Notes: a model not told the origin generated them from the letters alone. 64,000 nucleotides of DNA from JAHEJA01 sp965656445 (GCA_965656445.1 CBFHKO010000007.1:41120-105119); one strand, 5' to 3'; shown: positions 26,779 through 35,569, counted from the first letter of the stretch. Translations and numbers: made by a program.

Positions 26779-27204
26779 TTAGCGCAAAGCCCAAGAGATT
26801 ATGGCGGCGCTTTGTGTGGCCCCGGATTGGCGTTTGATCTCTTTGCCACCTTTGAATTTCACCATCGTCGGAATGCCGCGAATGCCAAATTTCTGACCCG
26901 CTTTTTGGTGGGTCTGTGTGTTGACTTTGACCAGCCTTGCCTTGCCCGAAACGGTCTGTGCGGCCTTGGAAAATTCTGGGGCCATTGACTTGCACGGCCC
27001 ACACCACGGCGCCCAGAAATCCACGATCAAGGGGATGTCATCATTGCTGGCGGCTTTGTTCAGGAGGTTGAAATCGATGTCCACGGCCTTGTCCGTCATC
27101 AAGGGCTTGCGGCAGGTACCACAGACCGCCTGTTCCAAAGGTTTCTCATCGTTGACGCGATTGATCTGTGAACAGCGAAGGCATGTTATTTTCTTGGCAC
27201 CCAT
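26779..27204 (-). CDS. trxC: Thioredoxin 2 (TrxC type)
   Basis: A 141-residue cytoplasmic disulfide reductase. The N-terminal zinc ribbon has Cys8, Cys11, Cys28 and Cys31. The thioredoxin domain carries the WCGPC active site at residues 67-71 and the cis-proline segment GIRGIPTMVKF near 110. The zinc module separates TrxC from TrxA and is linked to oxidative-stress tolerance. The ATG at 27204 is preceded by AGGAAA. It is upstream of, and in the same direction as, the BrnA-like gene. Confidence 0.95.
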   Translation of the reverse strand: MGAKKITCLRCSQINRVNDEKPLEQAVCGTCRKPLMTDKAVDIDFNLLNKAASNDDIPLIVDFWAPWCGPCKSMAPEFSKAAQTVSGKARLVKVNTQTHQKAGQKFGIRGIPTMVKFKGGKEIKRQSGATQSAAIISWALR

Positions 27205-27266
27205 GGCTTTTCCTTTCCTGATGTGGACCTCGTCTCCATAGGGAAAATCGGTCCAAAAAGAAAGGG

Positions 27267-28337
27267 TTAGTTCACCAATGGCTGCTTGTTGCGCTCATGC
27301 CGCTGAGCCAGATTTTTGGCGACAGGATTGGCAAGAATAGGCCGCGCAGAGGGCACAGGCTCCGTGAGGGACATGTCGGCTAACTCTGGGAAAAGAGTGA
27401 ATAATTCTTCTTTGGCTTCAGGGCTCAATACCTTGATCGCTTGGGGCCCAGGGTAGAAGGATTCGGCCAAAGCGCCGTCCGCCAAGACCACCTCATGACG
27501 GTCAAAAATAAAGTGGTAATAGGTGACAGTGTGCATATCCGTAGCCAGTTCAAACCCCTCTAATGCAAGGAGTTGTTTGGCCGGAACCAAGGCTTCTTGG
27601 CTCTCAGAGACGCGCTCGCAGATGGTGGATTTGATATAGACGCGGTGCTGTTGGGATACGATCAAATCACGGCTTGGGACGTTCTTGCGAATGGCCCCTT
27701 GGCGAATGCGGATGGGCGTTAGTTTGGGGTTCGCTTCGATCAATGGGTGAGGCACATGTTTCGCGCTGATCCAGCGAATTGGTTGGTACCCATGATCCAG
27801 TGTCCACACCAAGTCCCCTTGGCTCAGGTCCTCGACATTTACCAATCCGGTCGCTGTTGAAATGCGTGTTCCACTGGCAAAACAGACAACGGCTGAGGCC
27901 CGCATGATTTGATCATAGGGCATGCCGATGGTGTTCCCCGTGTCCTGTTGACCCGTCGCGGTGACCGTGCTTCCGACAGAGATATGTGAGACGTCTTCGG
28001 TGCTGAGCGGGAAAAAGAAATAACTTTCAATGTCTTGAGTGGTATCATACATATAGGCAAAGAAGCCGTCGACGTTCACGCCATCAAAGTCCATTGACCC
28101 TGAATCAACTTCGAACACATCATTATAATCGACCCCATTAATGAGCGCTTCAAACCCAGTGTTCGAATATTCCAGCGTCATTTCTTCCATCTCTTGGTCG
28201 CTCAGGTCAGCGCCCATAACAGTGTCGCCACCGTTGTCGGTAAAGTCCGCTGTATAGAGTCCGGTCACAGTCGGCGAGGCCACGTTTTGTGGGTTACCTG
28301 TTAGCTGAATGGCCAATAGACCAAGATGCGTTGCCAT
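27267..28337 (-). CDS. Hint-domain (Hint_2) protein
   Basis: A 356-residue protein. Residues about 150-300 form a hedgehog/intein-type Hint domain. It begins VVCFASGTRIST with Cys152 as the possible nucleophile and continues VEDLSQGDLVWTLDHGYQPI to the distal block YYHFIFDRHEVVLADGALAE. The N-terminal 150 residues are acidic, Asp/Gly/Thr-rich and beta-like, as in secreted calcium-binding proteins, but I see no RTX nonapeptides or signal peptide. Hint_2 proteins are frequent in Rhodobacteraceae and may self-cleave. Their role is not established. Monocistronic, between trxC and a tRNA gene. Confidence 0.85.
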   Translation of the reverse strand: MATHLGLLAIQLTGNPQNVASPTVTGLYTADFTDNGGDTVMGADLSDQEMEEMTLEYSNTGFEALINGVDYNDVFEVDSGSMDFDGVNVDGFFAYMYDTTQDIESYFFFPLSTEDVSHISVGSTVTATGQQDTGNTIGMPYDQIMRASAVVCFASGTRISTATGLVNVEDLSQGDLVWTLDHGYQPIRWISAKHVPHPLIEANPKLTPIRIRQGAIRKNVPSRDLIVSQQHRVYIKSTICERVSESQEALVPAKQLLALEGFELATDMHTVTYYHFIFDRHEVVLADGALAESFYPGPQAIKVLSPEAKEELFTLFPELADMSLTEPVPSARPILANPVAKNLAQRHERNKQPLVN

Positions 28338-28520
28338 TTATGTGTCCACCTGAATCGTTACAAGCTGTCGTGGCTCTCCCTAGAGGCAAAGGGGATTTCG
28401 ACAAGATTACGTGTTTCAGGTTTACTAACGGCTAATAAACGCCTTACTTTAGCGTCAATTTGTAAAAAATTGTTGGGTTAAGGGGAAATTGAACACGCCC
28501 ACAGTTAGGGCGAAACAGTA

Positions 28521-28597
28521 TGGCGACCCCGGAAGGACTCGAACCCTCAACCTGCCGATTAGAAGTCGGCTGCTCTATCCAGTTGAGCTACGGGGCC
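28521..28597 (-). tRNA. tRNA-Arg (anticodon TCT)
   Basis: A 77-base cloverleaf including an encoded CCA. The acceptor stem is GGCCCCG with CGGGGTC. The D arm is GCTC/GAGC. The anticodon stem GCCGA/TCGGC has loop CTTCTAA (anticodon TCT, reading AGA/AGG), and the T arm is GAGGG TTCGAGT CCTTC. It stands alone between the Hint gene and a cytochrome c gene. Confidence 0.97.
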
Positions 28598-28637
28598 ACG
28601 CCGCTGAGATAGCGCGTTCGGGATCAAATTGCCATAG

Positions 28638-29480
28638 CTATTTGATGCCTTTTAGATAGCGTCCTATTGCAAGGCGATCCTCATCGCTGAGGCGGGATGT
28701 ATTTGCAATCACATCTACCATTTCACCACCGGCAACATCGTAATCAGGGGTAAATCCGGACCTTAGATATTCCGCGATATCCTCTGCGGACCAGTCTAAC
28801 GTTGCTCCAGTAATCCCGGGGATTTTTCCTGGACCTGACGGATTTGGTCCCCCTTGCAGCCACTGGTCCGTCCTCATTCCCCCAATCGCATTGCGGGGCG
28901 TGTGGCATTCCGCACAATGGCCTAAGGCATTGACCAAATAATCCCCACGCTCAGGGATATCAGAGCGATGGCTAGGCATATTGATCCATTTCCACACACC
29001 GACATTGCGACGAATGGAAAACGGGAAGGCTATTTGATGAGGGTCGTTTGGTGCCTCAATAGCAGGTAATGTTTGCATATAGGCCCATAAATCTCTGAGA
29101 TCTTGGTCCGTCATGTTTTGATAGCTGGTATAGGGAAACACGGGAAAATAATGTTTGCCCTCTGGGGAAACACCATGGCGCATTGACCCTGCAAAAGACG
29201 CAAAAGACCACCCGCCAATGCCGACTGTTTCATGTGATGAAATATTCGGCGCTACGAAGGTTCCAAAAGGTGTCTTAAACGCTTTGCCGCCTCCAAGCGC
29301 CTGACGGTCGTCTGAGTCAGGTGCCATGTGACAGCTTGCACAGCCTGCAGCATCAAATACATAGGCCCCTTGTTCGACTTGTCCGACGCCTTCTGAAATA
29401 TTTGGCGAGGGGGATGGCCATGTCACACCCCACCAAACAGCAAGGCCCAGAACACACAAAATAAATAGCCGCAGTCGCAT
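28638..29480 (-). CDS. Dihaem cytochrome c (alcohol dehydrogenase cytochrome-subunit type)
   Basis: A 280-residue exported electron carrier. An N-terminal hydrophobic helix (about residues 4-22) acts as signal or anchor. Two CxxCH haem sites follow: CASCH at 47-51 and CAECH at 189-193. They are separated by about 140 residues, as in the cytochrome subunits of membrane-bound dehydrogenases. The MRHGVSPEGKHYFPVFPYTS and DLRDLWAYMQTLP segments are characteristic of that group, and methionine ligands lie in the GSMRHGVSP and later regions. The partner dehydrogenase is not encoded nearby. I chose ATG 29480 with GGAG upstream over TTG 29501. Confidence 0.88.
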   Translation of the reverse strand: MRLRLFILCVLGLAVWWGVTWPSPSPNISEGVGQVEQGAYVFDAAGCASCHMAPDSDDRQALGGGKAFKTPFGTFVAPNISSHETVGIGGWSFASFAGSMRHGVSPEGKHYFPVFPYTSYQNMTDQDLRDLWAYMQTLPAIEAPNDPHQIAFPFSIRRNVGVWKWINMPSHRSDIPERGDYLVNALGHCAECHTPRNAIGGMRTDQWLQGGPNPSGPGKIPGITGATLDWSAEDIAEYLRSGFTPDYDVAGGEMVDVIANTSRLSDEDRLAIGRYLKGIK

Positions 29481-29706
29481 CCTATGCTCCAATACACGCA
29501 ATATGATAGAGATAGGATATCACGACCTCGCGCGATGTCACCTGCCATTCCTGTGCATCACCTCTACTTGGCACAGCCTGAAAATGATTCTGGCTAATCC
29601 TCGCGAATTATAGGTCAGAAATCTGGAATTTAAGGCTTTGAGGGCAAGTTGTTAAATTGGTTTAGGAATTTTACCCATATGCGCCGTGTTTTTTTCAGTT
29701 TCCCTC

Positions 29707-29735
29707 TTGAACCCCGAATAAAGCCGTCGTAAGAA
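29707..29735 (+). promoter_or_regulatory. Candidate promoter of tRNA-Gln
   Basis: TTGAAC (29707-29712) and TAAGAA (29730-29735) are separated by 17 bases and end 12 bases before the mature tRNA. This is the expected geometry for a tRNA promoter. Confidence 0.45.
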
Positions 29736-29747
29736 CCGCGTCACTGC

Positions 29748-29822
29748 TGGGATGTAGCCAAGTGGTAAGGCAACTGTTTTTGGTACAGTGTACCGTAGGT
29801 TCGAATCCTACCATCCCAGCCA
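29748..29822 (+). tRNA. tRNA-Gln (anticodon TTG)
   Basis: A 75-base cloverleaf with encoded CCA. The acceptor TGGGATG pairs with CATCCCA. The D arm is GCC/GGC. The anticodon stem ACTGT/ACAGT has loop TTTTGGT (anticodon TTG, reading CAA/CAG), and the T arm is GTAGG TTCGAAT CCTAC. Confidence 0.97.
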
Positions 29823-30124
29823 GTATTTCCCCCAATTCGGCCAATTTGAGAAGGCCTGTGGTCGATATAGGCCGTTCGGTATTGCGCGGAGACGGCTCGA
29901 TTTTATCCCACCCGATGTTATGACCGGTAAGACAGATACACGGTGACCTAAGGTCGGAAAACACTCTGAGATTGAGGGCGCCTATGGTTGAGGGCGAAAA
30001 AGGTGTAAAATGGCACAGTTGCCCAAATTGCCGTGATTTTTGTCCAATTGACGCCACAAAGATAGAGCAATCTCTTTCAATCTCGTGATTTGAAAGGGCG
30101 CGCTTTGTTTGGTGCTATTTGGCT
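29823..30124. other. Intergenic stretch of about 300 bases without a recognised gene
   Basis: Between tRNA-Gln and the LytTR membrane protein I see no conserved coding frame. A 120-codon open frame on the minus strand runs through the tRNA and is not credible. The stretch presumably holds the LytTR gene promoter, but no clear hexamer pair or ribosome site stands out. Confidence 0.5.
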
Positions 30125-31798
30125 ATGCGTATAAAGTTACTTGTTGGTGAAACGGATACATTGTCTTTTGATGATATTCAAAAGATGTTTTCAGACCGTC
30201 TGTTCTATGCGGCGGCTTTGCTGACAGCTTTGCTTGTTATTTTCGCAAATCCCTATCATTATTTTTTGCCCGTCACGATGACGGAGTGGGCCTATTATTT
30301 CACCATACAAGGCCCAATCTTTTTTGTTTTATATGTGTGCTTTAAATTCGCAATGATCGCGGTGGCGCGTGCCTATGCGTGGCGATATATTTACGAACCC
30401 GCAGTGACGCTATTGGTGCTGATCCTGTCCTTGCCCTTTATTAAGGCCTCGGCGGATCTGGCATTTGAGACTTATCGATTGAATTTGACCGAGCTGATTT
30501 TGATCGCTGGGTTTTATTTCCTTATTCTGGAAGCCTGTATTTCGCTGTGCTGGTACAGGTTTGTTCAAAACCGCATTCTAAGATATAGTACAGATACCAA
30601 ATCGCCCTCGCAGACTAGTCAAGCTGTGCGTTGGTTGACGGTTGGGGCCTATAACCTTGAAGTTGAGGACCTAATTTGGATCAAGTCAGAAGGTCACAAT
30701 CTTAGGATAAAATCGGCATATGACGACGACATCGTGGTGCGCGAAAATTTGCGATCTGTTATGAGTCAGCTTCATGAATTAGACGCTGTTTTGGTTCACC
30801 GCTCTACTTTGATTTTCCGAAATGGTATTGAGGACATCCTCAAGGAACCTGGGCGTCAGATGGTGAAGACCTCGGACAATACAATTCATACTGTCGCCAA
30901 AAGCCGAGAGCTTGCTTTGCTGTCGTGGTTGGAAATGGCGATTGCTCAGCAAAACAAGACCACACCGAACGAGCCAACAACGGCTGTCTTTGTCGGTGGG
31001 AACAGCATCAAGGTTTCCGACACGGAATTAGTCCGCCTGATGGTTCATCCTTTGACAGTCGTCTATTGGGCGCTCATGTCAGGGGCGACAATTTTCTTGA
31101 ACCCCTCCGTGTTATTTTCTGAGCTTCCCTATGTTATTTGGCTGATTTTTTGGGTCAGTCAGTCGTCTTTCTTTTTCTTGTTTTATACCTTCGCGATCAT
31201 TGTCTTTAATGCCATGTACCGCTCCATTGGTGCAAAGTATTCTTTGCATGTGTCTTCGACCATCATTACGGCGTTTTTGGTACATCACGGAAGCGTACAA
31301 TTCGCCAATTGGTTCACTATCCCGATGGGATATGAGTTCAAATATTCGGTCTTTTTTGCGGCTGCCTGTGCCTTGATGTTAGAGCTCTTTGCCTCACTCT
31401 ATGTGCAATTTGTCTATCCAAAAATTTCAGATGAAATTAAAGATGACGCAGTTGTCGACTCCAATGGTCTTGAGCTCAAAGTTCAGATTGACACCCATAG
31501 CCTTGCTTTGGGGGACATCCTTCACGTCAAATCGGATGGGCACTATTTACAGGTCGCAACCAAACGACAGAGCTATTACGTCAAAGGGACGATTGCCTCA
31601 TTAGAGGCACAGATTAGCGATCGTTTTGCAGTGTCTCCGCATCGCTCATATTGGATCCCGCGTCATGCTATTAAGGCCACTCAACAGACTGGCGGCAAGC
31701 TGATGCTCAAACTATCTGATGGGCACGCGGTTAATGTGGCGCGCGCCCGACGAGATGCTGTTCTTTATTGGATCCAAAATGGACGAAGTGCGGCCTAG
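30125..31798 (+). CDS. Membrane protein with two tandem membrane-LytTR units
   Basis: A protein of about 557 residues in which the same architecture occurs twice. Four hydrophobic helices (about 28-150) are followed by a LytTR-type DNA-binding domain (about 170-275, VEDLIWIKSEGHNLRIKS). Four more helices (about 310-430) are followed by a second LytTR domain (about 450-550, LGDILHVKSDGHYLQVATK, then FAVSPHRSYWIPRHAIK). LytTR domains bind DNA through beta strands. Membrane-anchored single-unit versions occur in Rhodobacteraceae, but a fused double is unusual. The start is ATG 30125, or TTG 30119 two codons earlier. Neither has a strong ribosome site. The end overlaps the convergent PfkB gene by 4 bases. 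Confidence 0.82.
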   Translation: MRIKLLVGETDTLSFDDIQKMFSDRLFYAAALLTALLVIFANPYHYFLPVTMTEWAYYFTIQGPIFFVLYVCFKFAMIAVARAYAWRYIYEPAVTLLVLILSLPFIKASADLAFETYRLNLTELILIAGFYFLILEACISLCWYRFVQNRILRYSTDTKSPSQTSQAVRWLTVGAYNLEVEDLIWIKSEGHNLRIKSAYDDDIVVRENLRSVMSQLHELDAVLVHRSTLIFRNGIEDILKEPGRQMVKTSDNTIHTVAKSRELALLSWLEMAIAQQNKTTPNEPTTAVFVGGNSIKVSDTELVRLMVHPLTVVYWALMSGATIFLNPSVLFSELPYVIWLIFWVSQSSFFFLFYTFAIIVFNAMYRSIGAKYSLHVSSTIITAFLVHHGSVQFANWFTIPMGYEFKYSVFFAAACALMLELFASLYVQFVYPKISDEIKDDAVVDSNGLELKVQIDTHSLALGDILHVKSDGHYLQVATKRQSYYVKGTIASLEAQISDRFAVSPHRSYWIPRHAIKATQQTGGKLMLKLSDGHAVNVARARRDAVLYWIQNGRSAA

Positions 31799-32727
31799 GA
31801 GAGCTCTTCTTGCGTCGGGGGGTTACAGCCCTGACGCTGACAATTGATTGCCGCTGCTCTGCCTGCTTTGGTCAATATAGCTGTGAGACGATCCTCAGTT
31901 AAGGCATCAAAGTCACTGGGTGTCAGCAAGCCATTGCGCAAGCATTCTGACACCAATGTCGCCATAAACGTATCCCCGGCTCCGACAGTATCAACAAGCG
32001 GATCGGCCAGAGATGCAGGCAACGACAGATCAAGCGATTTTGTGCGCGCGATGCACCCTTCCGAGCCGCGAGTAAGGACAATGAGGGACGCAGAGCTATG
32101 GGCGCAAAGGGCATCAAAGGCCTCCATCAAAGGGAGGTCTGGATATATGAATTCCAAATCTTCATCAGACAGCTTCGTCAAGACAGCCTGTGTCATCATG
32201 CGCATCAAACGCTCAACATAAGGCGCGCGATCTTGGACAACGATGGGGCGTGCATTGGGGTCCAGCGTGGTCAAGAGGCCTGCTTTGGCTTGGGCTTCAA
32301 AAAACGCTTCCCATGCTGCGCCGTCTTGTCCGTCGATTAAGGCGAGCGATCCGATGTGAAAGGCTTTCGCCTCCGCGGGCATCATCGCAGTCAAACCATC
32401 CAAGGTCACATCGCGCTCTGCCGTTCCATCGCGATAAAATTGATAGCTTGGGATGGAATTTTCGATTGAGACAACAGCAAGAGATGTTGGTTTGTTAGAC
32501 CGCGGTGCAGCAAAGCGCACGCCGTCATCTACCAAACGTTTCGCCAACACATTCCCAAGAGAGTCGTTTGAAATAGGGGTCACATAGACCACGTCCTGCC
32601 CTTGGCGCGCAGCTGCCATTGCTACGTTGTAACAAGATCCGCCTGGTTTAGCTGTATAAACAGGGAGGCCGTCTTCGGTTGCTGTTTGAACAAAATCAAT
32701 CAGGTTTTCGCCGCCAATAACAATCAT
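31795..32727 (-). CDS. PfkB-family carbohydrate kinase
   Basis: A 310-residue ribokinase-fold sugar kinase. The N-terminal signature is GGENLIDFV plus PGGSCYNVAMAAARQG. The C-terminal signature DTVGAGDTFMATLVSE near residue 248 holds the catalytic Asp and anion hole. The closest functional guess is a fructokinase-like enzyme. It follows a small transaldolase/aldolase gene by 3 bases in the same direction, so both probably work on one ketose or phosphosugar. No sugar transporter is adjacent. Confidence 0.88.
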   Translation of the reverse strand: MIVIGGENLIDFVQTATEDGLPVYTAKPGGSCYNVAMAAARQGQDVVYVTPISNDSLGNVLAKRLVDDGVRFAAPRSNKPTSLAVVSIENSIPSYQFYRDGTAERDVTLDGLTAMMPAEAKAFHIGSLALIDGQDGAAWEAFFEAQAKAGLLTTLDPNARPIVVQDRAPYVERLMRMMTQAVLTKLSDEDLEFIYPDLPLMEAFDALCAHSSASLIVLTRGSEGCIARTKSLDLSLPASLADPLVDTVGAGDTFMATLVSECLRNGLLTPSDFDALTEDRLTAILTKAGRAAAINCQRQGCNPPTQEELS

Positions 32728-32730
32728 TCT

Positions 32731-33384
32731 TTATCCTTTCGCAGCGCGCTCAAAGTCCGCTGCCGCTTGTCGTGTCAGTGGATCTGTCAGAAGGTCATCC
32801 GCCAGATCAGGTGATATCGTAAAGCAATCATGCCCTTGCTCAGTCAGCGTCAAAATGTGATCGACCGACCGAAGCGAAGCAACCAAAATACGCGTTGTTG
32901 AAGAGGCCCTCATGCGCTGCATTTGGTTTAGGTGCTCTGTTGCATCTAGGCCTGCCTCACTCATCCGTCCAAAATAAGGGGCGATGTAATCCGCCTCTAA
33001 CGCGCTTGCGAGGATCATTTGTTTGGAATGATAACACGCGGTCATTAGGATTTTTCCGCCCAATGATTTCACGGCTGTAGCCAGTTTGATGCCTGCTTCT
33101 GTCAAGGGTATTTTGACAACGCCGTCACCGCCTGCACTTTGGCAGGAATTATAAAAATCCGATGCCCAGTCTAACGCTCGGTCTGAGGTGTTTGGAACCT
33201 GCCCATGTAATTCCTGAGCGCCCAATGCGACAGCGCGCTCGGCCATTTGGGACCAATCAATGTCCTCATAAATCAGCCCAGCCCGCTGAGCCAAAAGAGG
33301 GTTCGTCGTGATCCCATGGAACACACTCAATGGCATCAACCGCTCCCATTGGGAAACGTCAGCCGTGTCTAGATAGAGACGCAT
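32731..33384 (-). CDS. Small transaldolase / fructose-6-phosphate-aldolase-like protein
   Basis: A 217-residue TIM-barrel protein of the short transaldolase family (FSA/TalC, about 215-220 residues). The opening MRLYLDTADVSQWER and FHGITTNPLL match the family start. The Schiff-base lysine lies in GVVKIPLTEAG near residue 90, and APYFGRMSEAG near 143 is the phosphate-binding turn. It may cleave fructose-6-phosphate or act as a transaldolase. An in-frame GTG at 33414 would add ten residues. Neither start has a strong ribosome site. It probably forms an operon with the downstream sugar kinase. Confidence 0.85.
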   Translation of the reverse strand: MRLYLDTADVSQWERLMPLSVFHGITTNPLLAQRAGLIYEDIDWSQMAERAVALGAQELHGQVPNTSDRALDWASDFYNSCQSAGGDGVVKIPLTEAGIKLATAVKSLGGKILMTACYHSKQMILASALEADYIAPYFGRMSEAGLDATEHLNQMQRMRASSTTRILVASLRSVDHILTLTEQGHDCFTISPDLADDLLTDPLTRQAAADFERAAKG

Positions 33385-33487
33385 TATTGACGCGGGGCTG
33401 TTTTTCTGTGTCACGTTAAGTCCATTTGGTTGGGGCTCTTACCTTTGAGCTTAATAAATAAGGTTACATGATTTAGTCTGTGAGGCC

Positions 33488-33518
33488 AAAAAAACCGACG
33501 ATACTGAAATATCGCCGG
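33488..33518 (-). terminator. Rho-independent terminator after the aminotransferase gene
   Basis: On the minus strand CCGGCGATA pairs with TATCGTCGG (one G-T wobble, 6-base loop), followed by seven T. It lies 9 bases past the aminotransferase stop and closes the sulfurtransferase-aminotransferase transcript. Confidence 0.88.
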
Positions 33519-33526
33519 ACTTTAGA

Positions 33527-34711
33527 TTATACGCCGCTGTCTATGATTGCGGCGGCCAGAACGGGCACAGTTTGTGCATTAAGGCCCGCGATATTCAGGC
33601 GGCTATCACCAACCATGTAGATCCCGTGCTTTTCACGCATGGCGACCACTTGGTCAGGTGTCGCGCCAAGGCGTGAGAACATTCCGCGATGCTCTGCGAT
33701 AAATCCAAATCTGTCAGACCCTGACAAGCGTTGTAACTCGGTCGCTAATTGCGTGCGAAGCCCTAACATACCCAAACGCACCTCTTCCAACTCGGTCATC
33801 CAATCCGTCCGAAGCGCATCGTCTTGAAGGATCATCGTGACCAAACGTGCACCGTGATCTGGTGGGAAGGAAAAATTCTGGCGGTTCAAAAAGGCCAATG
33901 TGCTTTGGTTCAAACCATGGGCGCTTTGGTCTTGTGAGGCGACCATCAATAGGCCTGTGCGTTCGCGATAGATCCCAAAGTTTTTGGAACAACTTGCCGC
34001 GATAATCGTTTCAGGAACCGAAGAGGCCAACAAGCGCGTTGCAGCCGCATCCTCGTCTAAACCATCGCCGAACCCTTGGTAGGCGATGTCGATCATTGGT
34101 GTTGCGCCCGTCTTTTGCAGGACGTCAATAACCGCCTGCCACTGTGTCAAATTCAGGTTTGCACCCGTTGGGTTATGACAGCATCCATGAAGCAAAACCA
34201 CATCGCCCTGTTTGGCTATGCTGAGGTCTGTGATCATGGCTTCAAAATCAACGCCGCGGGTCTCATTGTCGAAATATCGATAGTTTACGATTTCAACATC
34301 GAGATATTTCAAAATAGACAAGTGGTTTGGCCAAGTTGGGTCGGATACGAAAATGCGCACATCAGGGTTTGCCATTTTCGCCAGTTCAAAGGCCTGACGC
34401 ACCGCACCCGTTCCACCAGGTGTTGCGACCGCTGCGACATTGGCGCGTGCGACGGCATCGCCCAAGACCAAGGATACCATAGCATCCCCGAACGCAGGAT
34501 CACCCGCCAAGGCCACATAGGATTTTGTCGTTTCTTGTTCCCAAAGCTGTTTTTCAGCTTCTTTTACAGCACGCATAACTGGCGTTAGTCCCGTGGCATC
34601 CTTGTAGACACCGACCCCAAGATCGATTTTCTCAGATCTTGGATCAGCCTTGTAGGCTTGCATCAAAGCAAGGATTTTATCTGCGGGTTGCTCTTTTAGC
34701 GTGCTGAACAT
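33527..34711 (-). CDS. Aromatic/aspartate aminotransferase (class I, TyrB/AspC type)
   Basis: A 394-residue PLP aminotransferase. KIDLGVGVYKDATGLTPVM near residue 28 is the family start. HGCCHNPTGANL near 175 holds the PLP-contacting Asn, SCSKNFGIYRERTG near 240 the Schiff-base Lys, and the C-terminal RLNIAGL segment the substrate-binding Arg. The group uses aspartate and aromatic amino acids with 2-oxoglutarate, and some members accept cysteine. The stop of sseA lies directly before its ATG (34711), so they are tightly coupled. Transamination of cysteine to 3-mercaptopyruvate would fit this pairing. Confidence 0.93.
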   Translation of the reverse strand: MFSTLKEQPADKILALMQAYKADPRSEKIDLGVGVYKDATGLTPVMRAVKEAEKQLWEQETTKSYVALAGDPAFGDAMVSLVLGDAVARANVAAVATPGGTGAVRQAFELAKMANPDVRIFVSDPTWPNHLSILKYLDVEIVNYRYFDNETRGVDFEAMITDLSIAKQGDVVLLHGCCHNPTGANLNLTQWQAVIDVLQKTGATPMIDIAYQGFGDGLDEDAAATRLLASSVPETIIAASCSKNFGIYRERTGLLMVASQDQSAHGLNQSTLAFLNRQNFSFPPDHGARLVTMILQDDALRTDWMTELEEVRLGMLGLRTQLATELQRLSGSDRFGFIAEHRGMFSRLGATPDQVVAMREKHGIYMVGDSRLNIAGLNAQTVPVLAAAIIDSGV

Positions 34712-35569
34712 TTACGCGTCTCCAGTTGCGACGGGAACGGTTGGGAACATTCCCCATTCCGCCCAGCTTCCGTCATATAGTGAGTGGTCATATTTCCCCA
34801 ATCGGCTTAGGGCTAAACTTAGGACGGCTGCGGTCACACCTGATCCACAGGTCGTGATGGCAGGCTTTGACAGATCAACGCCTGCTTTTTCAAATTCTGC
34901 GCGCAAGTCGTCAGTCGATTTCATCGTGTTGTCGTCATTGAGCACATTTTTAAAGCAGACGTTCTTAGCCCCTGGAATATGCCCAGCGCGAAGCCCTGCG
35001 CGGGGTTCAGGTGCGTCCCCTCGGAACCGTGCAGGCGGGCGCGCATCAATGATTTCGTAATCGCCCAGTTTTGATGCCGCTGACACTTGGGTCACGTCTT
35101 TGACCATGTGGTTCTGGCGACGCACTGTCATGTGTCGATCCCGAATGATTGGGGGCATGTCTTCTGTTTCACGTCCCTCGGCAATCCATTTAGGAAGGCC
35201 GCCATCCAGAACAGCAACGTTCTCTTGGCCCATCAGTTTGAACAACCACCAAACACGTGCGGCGGAAAACAAACCGGCGCCGTCATAGATGACAACTTGA
35301 TGGCCATCTCCAACACCTTGGCGACGCATGCGGGACATGAATTTTTCAACGGGCGGAACCATATGCGGAAGGTCAGAGCGTTTGTCGCTCACGTCATCAA
35401 TGTCGAAGAAGCGTGCGTTCGGAATATGAGCGGCATCATATTCCGCTTTGGCATCGCGACCGGCGTCAGGCAAATACCAAGACGCATCAAGAATCCGCAA
35501 ATCTGGGTCCTTGAGATGCAAGGCAAGCCAATCAGTCGAAACGAGCGTCTTTGGATCGTCATATGTCAT
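34712..35569 (-). CDS. sseA: 3-mercaptopyruvate sulfurtransferase
   Basis: A 285-residue two-domain rhodanese-type enzyme that transfers sulfur from 3-mercaptopyruvate to thiols or cyanide. The active-site loop is TTCGSGVTAAVL near residue 238. The CGSGVTA version marks mercaptopyruvate sulfurtransferase rather than thiosulfate rhodanese. The N-terminal inactive rhodanese domain contains LRILDASWYLPDAGRDA, and the linker has DARPPARFRGDAPEPRAGLR. Immediate contact with an aminotransferase gene downstream suggests a two-step cysteine breakdown route. Confidence 0.95.
   Translation of the reverse strand: MTYDDPKTLVSTDWLALHLKDPDLRILDASWYLPDAGRDAKAEYDAAHIPNARFFDIDDVSDKRSDLPHMVPPVEKFMSRMRRQGVGDGHQVVIYDGAGLFSAARVWWLFKLMGQENVAVLDGGLPKWIAEGRETEDMPPIIRDRHMTVRRQNHMVKDVTQVSAASKLGDYEIIDARPPARFRGDAPEPRAGLRAGHIPGAKNVCFKNVLNDDNTMKSTDDLRAEFEKAGVDLSKPAITTCGSGVTAAVLSLALSRLGKYDHSLYDGSWAEWGMFPTVPVATGDA

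Noticed and set aside
29695..30057. 120-codon open frame on the minus strand across tRNA-Gln
   Set aside because: It reads through the antisense of a clear tRNA gene. The protein-like fragments are known artefacts of tRNA complement, and there is no ribosome site.
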